DNA from: Fasciolopsis buskii
Lineage: Eukaryota; Platyhelminthes; Trematoda; Plagiorchiida; Fasciolidae
NCBI GenBank assembly: GCA_008360955.1
Contig: LUCM01005553.1
Span: 124,001-188,000 of the forward strand
Direction: 5' to 3'
Length of the DNA: 64,000 nucleotides
Below the pieces are notes generated by a model, which was not told where the DNA came from, did not search any database, and saw only the letters and a list, made by a program, of their open reading frames with translations. The translations under genes were made by a program, and so were the position numbers. Shown here one piece after another: positions 24,891 to 36,649 of the stretch (positions are counted from its first letter, which is position 1; each line of letters begins with the position of its first letter).

Positions 24891-25797
24891 TATTAGTTTC
24901 AATTATTACCATGATTTGGAGATTCTTTACAGCCTCAAATATGCGTTCATTGAATTGTTAAATCATTTGTTTTACCTGTGATTTCGCCTCTTGACATTAG
25001 GCAACCTGAGTTTTCCCACTCATCAGTTCCCACATCGCACTTCTCAGTTTTGCCTAAAGGTCCTTTGTCATACATACTACAGCCTTCACTAGCATATAGA
25101 AAATTTTAGTAAAACAGCGCATATGCTCCTCGAAAACATGAATATGAAAAGTGAACTTCATGTGAGTGTTTCACTTCCAGATGCTCTAACGGGAGTTTTA
25201 CGGGACTTGTGCCCATCTGTTCTTTTTTCATATTCACCCTTTGGCAGTATTGTGAATCGTTCTTGCTCGGTGTTCATGGTTACCAATTGCAAAGCATATA
25301 CATAGATTAATCATTCATTGTCCATTTTCGGTAGCTTTATTCGTAACAATTTTCAGCAGCCGCATTTGCCATTAAGTAAGCACGTGACTAATTAATTTCA
25401 TACATTCTTTGACGACTGTTATTTTAATATGGGTCTTTCTACACCTTTTTTAAAGATAACTGTTTATCGATTATTCGTTGTTTCACTGTTTATCTCATTG
25501 AGGCTGCAAGAGCCCTTCGGGTTTGAGGTTCGATTTGAGAAGCTGGAGCCATTGAGTTGCAGCGTTGCTTCTAATCGGCTTTTGTGAAAGAAGACTGATT
25601 CATTTTTAAGGATCTCTTAGTGTAAACAGTTCAGACTCATTACCACACTTGAACTACTAGAGGCTGCTGGCTTCACTTCCGACTTTCTTGGTTAATTAAT
25701 CACTTGCTCGTTCTCTGACTGCACACGCACTGCAACTCACAAAGTCTGCGAGTGGAAGTATTGGTGAAGTATTTAGATTCTAACAATTTTTGCGTAC

Positions 25798-26032
25798 CTC
25801 TTGCTTGTAGTATCCAGAATTTCAACCTCATCTCTCGTTGAACATTTCTTTCCATTAATCCTCGTGGAAGGATTCAAGTGGAAGTGGACAGAGGCTCTCA
25901 GTAGGTAGTTTGCGGTTGTGCAGCATTTTGTCGCAGTCCACTCAATTAACTTTATGCAAAATATTTCTTCGTTATTCATTTCTATATTGCCCTTTTCGTT
26001 TGTGTACGTGTCATTCCATTGGTCTTCATAGT
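25798..26032 (-). CDS. Candidate exon 4 of a minus-strand gene model
   Basis: Open for 77 codons between a good acceptor (agaattgtttacag) and the donor aagag|gtacgc. It begins with two bases that join the single G left by the exon at 26371, giving Asp. The peptide starts YEDQWNDTYTNEKGNIEMNN and is Thr- and Cys-containing (TATKCCTTANYLL). It leaves two bases (AG). A following exon was not found with confidence. A short possibility after gcgtgtgcag near 25730 would stop after a few residues. Family not recognised. Confidence 0.4.
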
Positions 26033-26370
26033 CTGTAAACAATTCTGATGCTTTGAGCTTGAAGAAGCATTTATTTCAGACAGTTTCTTTTATGATGAAG
26101 CAATCATTTTGTTTGATTTTATTCTTGGGTTCATTTTCCTGTTCATTTTATACACGGCTGTCCTTATGAAATTCATTAGACACCCATATCATTGAAACAC
26201 TTTGAAGGGGTAGTTTTCTTGTTTCTACCTAAGCCCTATCCTGGCAAAGTGCGAGTTAGCTGTTGCGTTTAGGGTCTGAATATATGAACTTTGCGTCTAT
26301 TTTGATGATGTATGTGAAGCTTGATATTCCCTATGCCTGTGTTTTCGACATTCTGATGTCTCCTGTGTAC

Positions 26371-26605
26371 CTATGGGGAATCGTTTCAGGAGGGCTTCAC
26401 CAAATGACACTTTTTCATGCTCCTTTGGTTCCTTGGTGAATTTAATGTTTCGAACAGTGCTATGGAGCTCATCACTTGTCTTCAGTAACTGAGCTTTTGC
26501 TGATATGATTGTATCTTTTGCCCCAACTAGATCAATCAAATTGTCATTCTGAATGACATCAAAAAAGGTTAACTGATTCACTGTTTTAGCTTTTCCGAGA
26601 AATTT
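26371..26605 (-). CDS. Candidate exon 3 of a minus-strand gene model
   Basis: Seventy-eight codons plus one base, ending at the donor ccatag|gtacac. The start chosen after cactag at 26606 gives phase 0, matching the preceding exon. An alternative acceptor (gctaaaacag) would start at 26580 and give another phase. The peptide includes NQLTFFDVIQNDNLIDLVGA and a Lys/Glu-rich stretch (FTKEPKEHEKVSFGEALLKR), suggesting helical and soluble sequence. No family recognised. Confidence 0.4.
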
Positions 26606-27044
26606 CTAGTGTTGACTAACGAATCCTTTGATCGGCACACTAAGAATTCTGAGGACATGTACAGCTGTGCTGGAGGACCTGGGAGGGAGGCGAATTATAG
26701 GAGAATAGTTTCGTTTTTGCATAGTTTCGATAGTAATTGTAATCAAGCAGCTCTTCCAACCAAAGCCCTCGTGGTTTAGTATTTCTGTTTGGTGATCAGC
26801 TACATATTTCGTAACTTAATCCCTGTCTTATTGGATTTCCTTTCTAGTCCCGCGGTTGGGTCACCATCTAGTAGACAATGCATCGTATTGCTGTCTAACG
26901 TTTACTGTACATCTTTGAAATGTTTTCTTGCCCGGGGTGGTCCCTATATTTCTTTCTACAGTAGGATGGTATCTTCGTCCTTTTTCAGAGTTTGTGCCCT
27001 TTTATAGCTTCTGTTGCGAGAGGACTTTAAATTTATTTATGTAC

Positions 27045-27186
27045 CCTCTCAAGGACTATTATGTGCCTTAACTCGAATTTAATAGCATTTGAAAATATGA
27101 CGATCTGAGTATATTTTCTACTCCGATAGGGCATTCCTTCATCGTGGTCAAAGTCGAGCCCTTTTGTGAGTGCGCTATGCGTCTCA
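27045..27186 (-). CDS. Candidate exon 2 of a minus-strand gene model
   Basis: One base plus 47 codons, from an acceptor ending cattttcaag to the donor gagagg|gtacat. The entry base T completes the AG left by the exon at 28699 to give Ser, and the exit phase 0 matches 26605. The peptide contains THSALTKGLDFDHDEGMPYR and IKFELRHIIVLER. Family not recognised. The intron to exon 3 would be 439 nt. Confidence 0.35.
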
Positions 27187-28698
27187 CTTGAAAATGCTCG
27201 AAATGGAAAATTATTCACCACTATCTTATCCCATATTTATTCTGGGTCGTTCATAAATTTATCTAACTTCATGCCTCCTAATGGCCTTCTGTCCCAGAAG
27301 TCGTTATCTCATCATTTATTGGTGGTTTCCATTCACACAACGGTTTGGTTATCAATTATTTGCTCGGAGGATAATTCCACCTCCTTCTGTGCAACACCAT
27401 AATTATCCAAGTGATTGTGAACACCCATACCAAAGTTCTACCTGTCTCTTTGCTATAATCTACGGCTGTGAGTGATAAGACGGTGGACTTTGATCTATTT
27501 ACCCTATAAAATATTTCTTCCATGCCTTCCTTGGTCGAAGAATAACTTCTCCCTTTTTGAGGCCTGTTGATAGCTAAACACCTGCAGACCTGGGTTTTTT
27601 GCGCCTAAAGTTTGCATTTCCTTGGTTTTAAATAGCTGGTTTTCACATAGCCGAGGCTATCGAACAAAAGATCGCGTTCGGTCAATGGTATACGGAATGA
27701 AATGAAAGGCGCAATATAGCTTGCGATTGTCTATGTCCTTCGCAAGCGTTGAGCGCCAGCGCCCGTGTGTCATGCAACTGAAACTTCAGTCACCAGAAGA
27801 GAGGACAAAAGCGGAAATCTACAGATGAGATAGAAGGATCAGATCGGATGGCCTGCCACCCTCGATTGTTGGAATGTTACAACGAACATTGCATCACCGT
27901 GAAGAAAACCATATTCGTTAAGAGAGAACGTTGGTCATGAGCATGAGCATGAACGTTTGAGTCGTATGACTGAATGCAAGCTAACTGACCGTGCAATGTT
28001 TTATCTGAATCAGAAAAAAATTCCAATCGAGGTCGGAGTTTAGAACCTGGGGCAGGTCTGATTTGCATGCAATTAAGCAATAGAGAAAGCATTGGCTCAG
28101 ATGTCCAGAACTATAATAATTCATCATCATGATCATTGTCTGCACAAGATAAAAAGTTATCCCAAGAAAAAAACAGAAATATATATGTGAAAATCAAGAA
28201 GAGAAATTCCAGTGAAAGGTCCTGGGACAAGATAAAACAAATGTAAATTATTCTGTAGCATCCAAGTAGCATGATGTCTGGGGCGTTCTGTAGGACGAAG
28301 ACGGCACTTACGTTTTTGGCCTCTCGGCGACAGCATCCCGCTTGAGGACTGAAACGTTTTACGGGCCGCATAACCACTGAGTAGTTCAGAAAACTGGGTT
28401 CTCGATAAACTAAGACTTATCGGAAGAATTATATTAGAGGCAGGCTTGATACAGCACTTCCCATGGTTAAAGAGTTAATTTTAATATTTGACCAAAACCC
28501 GTACTCTTGGGGTTAGGTCATTGTAATTTCCTGCATACAGGACATTACACTTCCCTGTGCGATCCTCAGTTACTTACATTTACGATTACAAAATACACGT
28601 TAACATAAAATACATACCAACAACTTACTATCAGTGAAATAACGTAGTATGGTAACTTCCTAAAAACGAGCATTCTTTCATCAAATGATCGTGCTGAC

Positions 28699-28815
28699 CT
28701 CTTGTTTGTCAAAACGTCATTCCAAAGGTGAACCCAAAGGGAGGTTAAAAAATAATTATCTTGAAAGATTAGTTTGCGATAAGAAGGTTTAAGAAGAGCT
28801 CTGATTCTTGGATTT
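28699..28815 (-). CDS. Candidate exon 1 (internal) of a minus-strand gene model
   Basis: One base, 38 codons and two bases, between a strong acceptor (gatttctgttggcgattttag) and the donor aagag|gtcagc. The peptide starts NPRIRALLKPSYRKLIFQDN and contains LTSLWVHLWNDVL. The intron to 27186 would be 1512 nt. A small alternative exon with strong splice signals lies within it (about 28303-28339, acceptor cgtttcag, donor aaaaac|gtaagt), but its phase does not fit this chain. The true start of the gene lies upstream. Confidence 0.35.
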
Positions 28816-31800
28816 CTAAAATCGCCAACAGAAATCAATCCGTTCAAATGGATATTCATGTACTAGTCGAAGATATGGATTCCCAATGTGCTCTTGCTCA
28901 GCGCCCGATCAAAATGCAGATGCATCTGTGTATGCAATGATAAAAACAGTCATGTCATAATTTAACAGATAACGTTTGCTGTCTTTCCGAAAAAAGGCCG
29001 TACGCATCAGTCCATTAGTCAGAGGACACGAAAGTTTCGAGGAATGAATCGATGGGTGGGTTGATGTCTTGACTTGTCACTTAATCCCGTTTCGCAGAAT
29101 CAAAATAAAAATGAACCATAAATATGTACGGTTCACACGGTGGTGCGTTGTCCATCGTGTTAGCCAGGAACCCAGTTTTTAGGACGTAATGTTACACTAT
29201 ATCCTGCAAGATTTCTGTCAGTTAATGTGCGTTTCCGATTGACAGCACATAAGGAGAGCGAAACAAGGTCTACAATAATAAATGCATAAATATAACTGTT
29301 GGCTGTACGACGTCATCGTGATTATGACTGCGTAGCTGCAGACGCTGGCTAATGTGCTTACTGGATTTCGGCCCAGGTTTTCTTTCCACTTTCCATATTT
29401 CAGATCACGACACTTGCAAGCACCCCTTTCAGAGGAGTCCTGATCTCGTGGATGTTACGTAAACATCATCCTAAGTGACGTAAAAAACAAGCTATACGTT
29501 TTCACTGGTAGTTAAGGAAGCAAATTTTCGGCGTCATTAACGAGGGATGTGAGCCCAAATGAGCATGAAACTTTCTAAGTACTATCTTTTAAGCTATGGT
29601 TTTGCAATCTCAAAGAGAAAATAGTCGGCTTATCGACCTCTACTGTTCATTGCTGTCGCAATCCGCTAAACCATTTGAGATTTCAATCTATTTCCGACTG
29701 TGGAATTTCTCAACCTTTTACTCGCTTTCCAGACACTCCCCGTTCATTGTAACTATTCTGCAAGTGGGATCATACTAAATAATTTTACTTATGCAAGTGA
29801 CAACAGTAAAATAAAATTTCAGTATATGGCCGAAGTTATATAATTTCCCTCTTGATGAGTTCAGATGCAACGAAGAATGACGTGATAGCAGTGCGGTATG
29901 TTGATTTGGGTCGTGGCTATTGTTCTGACTGAGGATACGTATAAACAACTGAAGAATTTATTGACCTTGCGCAGCGAAGAAGATAAATTATTCACGGTCA
30001 GTGTGTGGTTGAATATTCCAGCAAACAACCGGAAATCTTCCTCAGTCTCCTGAATAGTGCAAAATAGTCAGTTATCAAACATGGAATGTTTTGGGATTCT
30101 TAAAGCAGCAGCTTCATTAAAATGCGCTGACCAAAGATTCCTTTTCTACTGATCATCGGTTCGGAGATTCAACCAATAACTTCCTTGTAGAATCATTTGC
30201 GGAGGACAAAAAGTATTCTCTAATCCAAAAACTTTTACTTATCGGGAAATCCATGTTGAGAAGAAAGAAATGGACGAAAGAACTCATTTTAAATGATTCC
30301 TACTCATGTAAGTAAATGGGGATATGCTGCACGAATTTTAGGAAACAGGACTTATCAGACAAAACAAGGATGATGAAAGTATCACTAGTGACAGTATTCG
30401 TAGTCTATAGACTCGTAGATGGGCGCATTTCGGGTCAGTTTTCGTCCTGTTTAATGTTTGGTTTGAGGTGGTAGATGGATAAGGAAAGGTGTAGAACAAC
30501 CAAAAACTGTTTCTGAATACCATTTCCCCTGTCGTTAAAGCACAATGCCTCGGCAAACTAGGATAGTGACTCCAGACTTAATACAGAGTATGGAAAGTTT
30601 GCTCCCTTTTACAGCGTTACTACTAGCACCAAATGATTCTAGTGCTTACATACGAAGAGCAATGTTCGGTAGTTTGTTACAGTGGCTGATAAAAAAATGT
30701 AATTTCATCATCAAAAAATGACAAATAAAACCTGGGGCAGGCTGTAACAGCCAGAATAGCATCAAAGTGTCTGCCCAAAGATTGTTGGGATTTCGTGGTA
30801 GCTGTGATCTTTGCTGGTGTCACGGCAGGGTTTTGTGAAAGTGCGCATCGATTTAGGCTGGACAACTCCGTGATGTTAAACAAACATCTCATCCCAAAAG
30901 CCTTGGCTCAACCCCAAGTGTTATGCTGGCTATGCACAACCGAAGAGTTTCAATGAGAGCGAGACTCGAGTCTGGTTCTTTCCGAAAGCAGGTCAAATCG
31001 AGGGAGCTGACGTTTATGCACTCAAAATGAAGTCGGAAAGGCCCTAAAAAAATGGCAGTGGTTAATTTTAGTTACTTAACAAAACGTTCGCTGTTTAAAG
31101 AAAGCTAATGCAACAGAAAATGGTTTATTGTGAGGCAAACTATCACATTAATTTCGATGGTGAGTTAAACCACTCTCACACAAATATAGTTAGCAACTCA
31201 ATAGCCACATTTCTTCATGACAACCTCTACAGTCTCCATCAAATACTCACAACCGGCGTTATGTAAGAAGACAACACGATTGCAGTCTTTGATTTCTGCT
31301 GACGGTTTTTACACTTGCACCTAGTCCAATTTTCTTTTACCTAGAAGCTTGATTACCGTCAGCTAGACCCGAATGATTTAAAATCAACTGTTTGCAAAAC
31401 CAAGGACTTCAAAATTCAATCAAGTCCGTTCGACTTTTTGAAAAGAATAAAAATTTGGAATAAAATACTAGCGAGTTTCAACTTAGCTTGCAGTTGACAT
31501 GAGACAGGGGATGAGAGTTAATATGGAACAGCAGAAATTGCATAAAGATTTCGGTGGTGGATGCTGAAAAACTAATCCTAGTGCATTCGATGCATGATGT
31601 TGACCGTATCATATCGCTTGGAGGTGAGCATATAGTGTAAGGAGACACCCGGACGGTTTAACCATCTACATGTCAGGGAACTGTATCCAGACCAAAAAGC
31701 ATTCTAATGGAACTAGGTCCGATAGCGAACTGAGAGAGTAATTTATATGATAATGCGCGTGTTACCGCAAAAGGTTACTGAATTGCTTTTTTGTATTTAA

Positions 31801-34800
31801 TAGTGTTAAAAGGAACCCACTTGAGGGAACACGTTAGAATGACTGAATTCATGATCGCAAGTGTGACCCAAGGGGGACAAGTTCCCAACTACCTAAGTAA
31901 ATAAAAGCAGTCGCCTTGCATCACTAATGTTGTACTGTATTGCCTGGTAGACATGTGTGTTGAGAAACCAAATATTTCGGTCAACATGGTAAAACACTAA
32001 CATTGTTAACGTGTAAGCAGATAAAAAAGGATATTAAGCGAAATGCTTCCAACTATGAAAGTTTGAACACAGCTGGCTTGAGTTCTTTGGTCATAACCAG
32101 AATGCGCAATAAATAAGGAAGAATGGAATTGCGATAACCGATGTTATGAGACGAAATCACTCGATGATTGTAAAGGGCAGGAAGACAAATTGTTATGTGT
32201 AAGTGGTGGATGCGATCGACAGGAAATTTGATGGAAAGCTTTCCACAGGCCTCGATCTATTAATCACATTTTTATTAATACCAAATTCCACAGGAATAGA
32301 TGAACCGTAATTAGTGGTAGACAGACCGCGATAAAGTAAGTGAAAATATTTTTCGTGTAAACTCGGGAAGTTCACTGGGTTAAGATAGGACGGACAGTGC
32401 TAGACAATTAAAAAATGACAGTTTGCTTTGCGCTAAACGCATTATCAACTGGTGCCTTGCCTTAAACTGGTGCCGCTTTGGACACCTAAGTATCCTACAG
32501 ATTCGGCTATGGAAACCGGGGAGGGGTTCTTCCGATGAGTGATCACTGGGCGAGGGGAGGAAGAAGGTGGGGTCGGGGGGGGTTGATGTGCACTCAAAAC
32601 AGTTAGATGTAATTTCGAATGAATTTCGATGGATTTCGAACTGAGGACAGGAGGTCTGAACATTGAGCATATTTTCAGGGAGAGGTATAGAATCTGGAAA
32701 ATGACTGGCAGGGGGGATAAAATTTGCATTTTTAGAATGCCTTGTCAATAGATTGATAGACAGAGCACTAAGCTGAGCAGTGAAAAGATAAGGCGGAAGA
32801 ACCATTGCGACCAGAATATCGAAGTCTTTCTATGTTTCGTACCGACAATTGACCATTACGCAGAGCACGAATGGGCTATAGACCCACCTGAAATAAGAGA
32901 CTGGTCACTCGACAAAAAGGAAGCATGCAATCAAGTATCGACTAGCAAGCAGTTGAATCAACACTTAAGGCGTTATTAATCCACGAGAAACAATTTCACG
33001 AAAATGAATTCGCAAGACTTTTCCCGCAGATTTAAGCCTAGGATTTACACGTAGACGCTTTTGCGGTTGACTTTTAACTGGTATGGCTATTTTGAGGTTC
33101 AATGATACATCCTGACAAGATTCAACAAGCTATAAACTGATAAAAACTTGGTCTTTACCGGATGATGACATTTATAATATTTGATTTACATGTCCATTGA
33201 GCAAACTGGACGTAGACATTTGGCATACATGTATGTAAATATACATATGGTGATGAAACCAACAGTTTATTTTGTTAATTTCTAAAGCAGTTTCTTCTCA
33301 GAATGCATTAAAAGCATTAGAACATATCATGAATTTATTTATTTGTTTATTCTTGGACATCAGTTTGCACGATGTCTAGGCAAACTCGACTCAATATGGC
33401 AAATTAATTCTTGCTGGAGTATGAATATTTCATAATCGGTTTTACTTGTCTTTGGATTTATCCTAGTTGTTATTCGTGCGTGATAACAACTTGGGTTCCT
33501 TAACTGGAACGATAGTGTTATCAAATATGGGCTGAAGTTAACTGATTATTAATTGGGATGTTTTGTGTTTAAAAGGTCTAATAATCATAGCTGTTTGTGA
33601 AACAGGTAAGTTTTCTCCAAATAAGAGCTGTGGTTTACATCAAATTTGATATTGCATCAAATTCATTCAAGGGTTACTGTTTTTCGTGGTTAAGTGGTTA
33701 TCGTGACAGTGAAAAAGTGAGGGCGAAGCAGTAGACATTTTGGTACCACAATGTAGGGAATAATGAAGTGAACAAAATATCTCGATCAATTAGGATATTT
33801 GTATCTAGGCTTTTCCAGCATTTCGACCTAAACGAAGCCACGATCCACATAACATTAAACAAATAGTCGATGCCAAAAGCCCATCGTTCATAGAGGAAAT
33901 CAATCACATTCGAAGGTGACCATGGAGTTATTGCATTCAAGGCAAAATGTTGTGACAGAAGGTTTTTCTATTCGAGGTACATTATAATCGATATTTCACG
34001 CTGCTGTCCGAAAGCAGTGCAACAATTGTTAAATGCCTAATGTCTCAGCGGATATGGAGCGTAACTTATTCCTGTGATGGTGAGAAAGAATGAGGGCGTT
34101 AGCTAAGGCCTCTAATTTTTGTTCATGGACGTATGGCATGCGATTACCTGGGAGATACTTAAGTAACAAAAGTTTGTATAAAGTACTTCTTCAAAAATGT
34201 CATCCGGACTTCTTATTCGTGTCCAGATTGTTTAAACTTATGCTATTAAAGTGGAAAACCAACTCGTTAACAGATGAAAAGAGATCCCACAAAGGAAACG
34301 GGGAGTTTTATGGTTGTGATGTCGCAGATATTTCCTTGATTCTAAAGAGGCAAACAGTATAAAGAAGCCACTAAAAGTCACCAAATATAGCCACATGTTT
34401 CACTCTAGCAAACCTTGTGGAAAATAAATTGTGAGTAGAGTTGTTTTCTCCTAAAGTGACCTTAGTCATGTGGAGCTACGCTTGGCTCCAGAGCATTTCA
34501 CCTAAATGAGTACCACGTTCGGAATAATGGTCGTGTAAAAGCTGTTTCATAGTTTGGCATGACAGTTCAATAAACTATCCAGCCAGTAATCACTGACTAG
34601 GAAGTTCTTAAACTTGTTGAAATACGATGCAAAACCATTTCATCCTTTGGCTGTTCCAAGGCACATTTAATGACTAAATGTAGGGGAAAAATAATAGCGG
34701 AACCATTGACCATTGTTTTTGATGCCGGATTTCTAGCAACGCATGCTTCAAATAGTGGGTGGTAAAACTTACTTTTTTCTCTCCAACGTCTTATTGATGC

Positions 34801-36001
34801 ACTCTGGTTGGAATGTGCATACACTGGCTAAATTGGGAATTTGACTGAATTTTTAGCTTAGTTGCTGGCTAAATAAAACTATGGCTTACGGCATATTATC
34901 GGTAAGATTCATCACTTCTCGATGAATAGAAAGAATACATAAGTAATTGCTTTTTTCTTCATGTTGTGACCAGCTGAGTCGGAAAATATTCCTATGACGC
35001 TTATTGCATAATTTTCAGTTAGTGTTTTATCCGAACCGTATATCTCAGTTACAGTCGAGTCTTCTGAAGTGCTATTTAATTAGATTTATAATTTCTTTAG
35101 GGTCACTAGTATACCACTGTTTTTAATTTCGTCACGAGCCTCCTCTATAAAAACGTAACGTTATAATTTCATTTTGCATCTGCACCGATCCAGTAAAGTG
35201 AACGCTTTCCAGCTTGGAAGTGCAAGGTTTCAAACACGTCCCCGTAGTTTGCGTGGATGGCATAAACAGATAGCTCATTAAATTGTTTTCTGGATTCACG
35301 GCATAAAAGCGGTCCATGTCCTGGTTACCATTTTGCTAGTCAGCGCTCAGTTTTGTATAGATTATAAAGCATATCCAATGGATAGCATTAATGTTCTGGG
35401 TTCACATTCAGTTAGTTTGGTGTGGTGCATCTACTATTTATCTTCTTTTCGTATCTATTTTATTATTATTGTTGCTATTTTATCGATTATCCAATCAAGT
35501 CAGAATAAGCCATTGAGCTAATTTGCAAAGGTCAACGATAAATTAGCTGTTTCAATTCATGGAAACTGCTGTCAAACCGTGAATACGGATCATACGGGTG
35601 ATATTTTGCCCTCTGTAATTACCTTTTACTCTGGAAATGAGGACTGGTTGTTCCAAAGAAATGTCACTGTTAACCAATGGCACGAATTAGGTGATGTTCA
35701 TACACTGAGTAAACGAATACACACGGGGCAGAAACTTCCAACGTCGTGAAGCACCAAAGTATCAATGCAGTCTGTTGCAGATTTCATCCTAATATCCCAA
35801 CACACTTATGTTTTTTCAGTAAAATCACAAAGGTCACTACTTTGCAAGTTGAACTGAAGTTTGCCGGAATTAACACTAGTAGCAAAAGTGTAGTATTTGT
35901 ACTACTGATCAACTAATAATTGTGGTCAGTTTATATTTTGTTTCGATTTCAAATAGGAAATTTTACGAGATTTGCGAAAGGAGATTGACTGTCTCTACAA
36001 T
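28816..36001. other. Mostly no supported gene, with isolated weak candidates
   Basis: The 141-codon minus-strand ORF 32380-32805 begins with ATG and is Pro/Ser-rich (for example PPDPTFFLPSPSDHSSEEPL), because the plus strand is G-rich. It has no convincing splice sites. The plus-strand ORF 34090-34362 is similar in standing. A 51-nt minus-strand segment 34773-34823 has a good acceptor and an excellent donor (aaaaaa|gtaagt). Otherwise only AT-rich non-coding DNA was seen. Confidence 0.3.
35132..35335 (-). CDS. Candidate terminal exon, function unknown
   Basis: Sixty-seven codons to a TGA at 35132, in phase 0 after an acceptor ending gctgactag. An in-frame ATG starts MDRFYAVNPENNLMSYLFMP, so this could also be read from its own start. 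An ATTAAA lies a few bases after the stop (minus strand), a possible polyadenylation signal. It could be an alternative last exon of the gene at 36.0-36.65 kb, using an internal phase-0 donor (gagttg|gtaatg near 36149), or a separate gene. No family recognised. Confidence 0.3.
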   Translation of the reverse strand, partial: QNGNQDMDRFYAVNPENNLMSYLFMPSTQTTGTCLKPCTSKLESVHFTGSVQMQNEIITLRFYRGGS

Positions 36002-36380
36002 TTAATCAATGTCGTTGATTCCAAGTTGGATATCGCTGACTAACAAGATGTTAAGCAACAGTTCCGGTGAACGATCCAGATATCGAAGAATTCCGTTGCC
36101 GATTTTTTCGGCTGCATGCGACTTCCCGCAATTTTCGAATGATTGTTCAGGCATTACCAACTCCAAACTCGTCATTAAGAAGTGAACTTGCATCTGTACA
36201 ATCATAAACTGTTGTGCCGAGTTCATTAAACTAGTGATTTGCTTTCTCGTCAGATTTTTGGCTAGAGCGTGCAACTCGCAATGGTTTGTTTTGAGTTTGC
36301 ATTCTAGTTCAGGGGTGGAGAATTTGTATTGCTGATGACTGATCAAAAGCGGAAGCACCTCTGCAAAGATCCTACGATTT
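36002..36380 (-). CDS. Candidate terminal exon of a minus-strand gene, function unknown
   Basis: One base plus 125 codons and a TAA stop. The start follows the acceptor ttgcgcacttacaag. The entry base A completes AG from the upstream exon to give Arg. The sequence looks like a genuine soluble helical protein: CKLKTNHCELHALAKNLTRK, then QQFMIVQMQVHFLMTSLELV, and RYLDRSPELLLNILLVSDI near the end. It is one of the longest open exons in the window. No domain is recognised, and no AATAAA is obvious after the stop. Confidence 0.5.
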
Positions 36381-36489
36381 CTTGTAAGTGCGCAACGGAC
36401 GAATTATTACTGATTTCAATTTTACCGAACAGAACAAAATCCATTTCTGAAATAGGTCGTGTTTTTCAGTTTCGTGTTTTAACTTTTAC

Positions 36490-36649
36490 CTCAAGGTGAG
36501 ATCTGTGCAAATTGACTCCATTTGATAACTTCCAAACGGTATTAGTTTCGTAATATTGTATCTGAAGATGCCATCGTAATTGGCAGAATGAACTTTTGGT
36601 GTGACGGCACAAATCAAGCAGGAGCAATTTTCAAAAAATTGCCCCATGA
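36490..36649 (-). CDS. Candidate exon upstream of 36002-36380
   Basis: Two bases, 52 codons and two bases, between the acceptor ggttgatttcgatgcag and the donor cttgag|gtaaaa. The 109-nt intron to 36380 preserves frame. The peptide includes FFENCSCLICAVTPKVHSAN and a potential N-glycosylation site (NIT). Together the two exons encode about 178 residues of a C-terminal region. No family recognised. Upstream exons were not found before the retroelement-like region at 37 kb. Confidence 0.42.

Noticed and set aside
28303..28339. 37-nt minus-strand segment with strong acceptor and donor
   Set aside because: It does not fit the phases of the flanking exons. Possibly an alternative exon or chance.
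32380..32805. 141-codon minus-strand ORF, Pro/Ser-rich, starting with ATG
   Set aside because: Its openness is explained by the G-rich plus strand. No domain, splice site or polyadenylation signal supports it, though it is among the longest gap-free ORFs.
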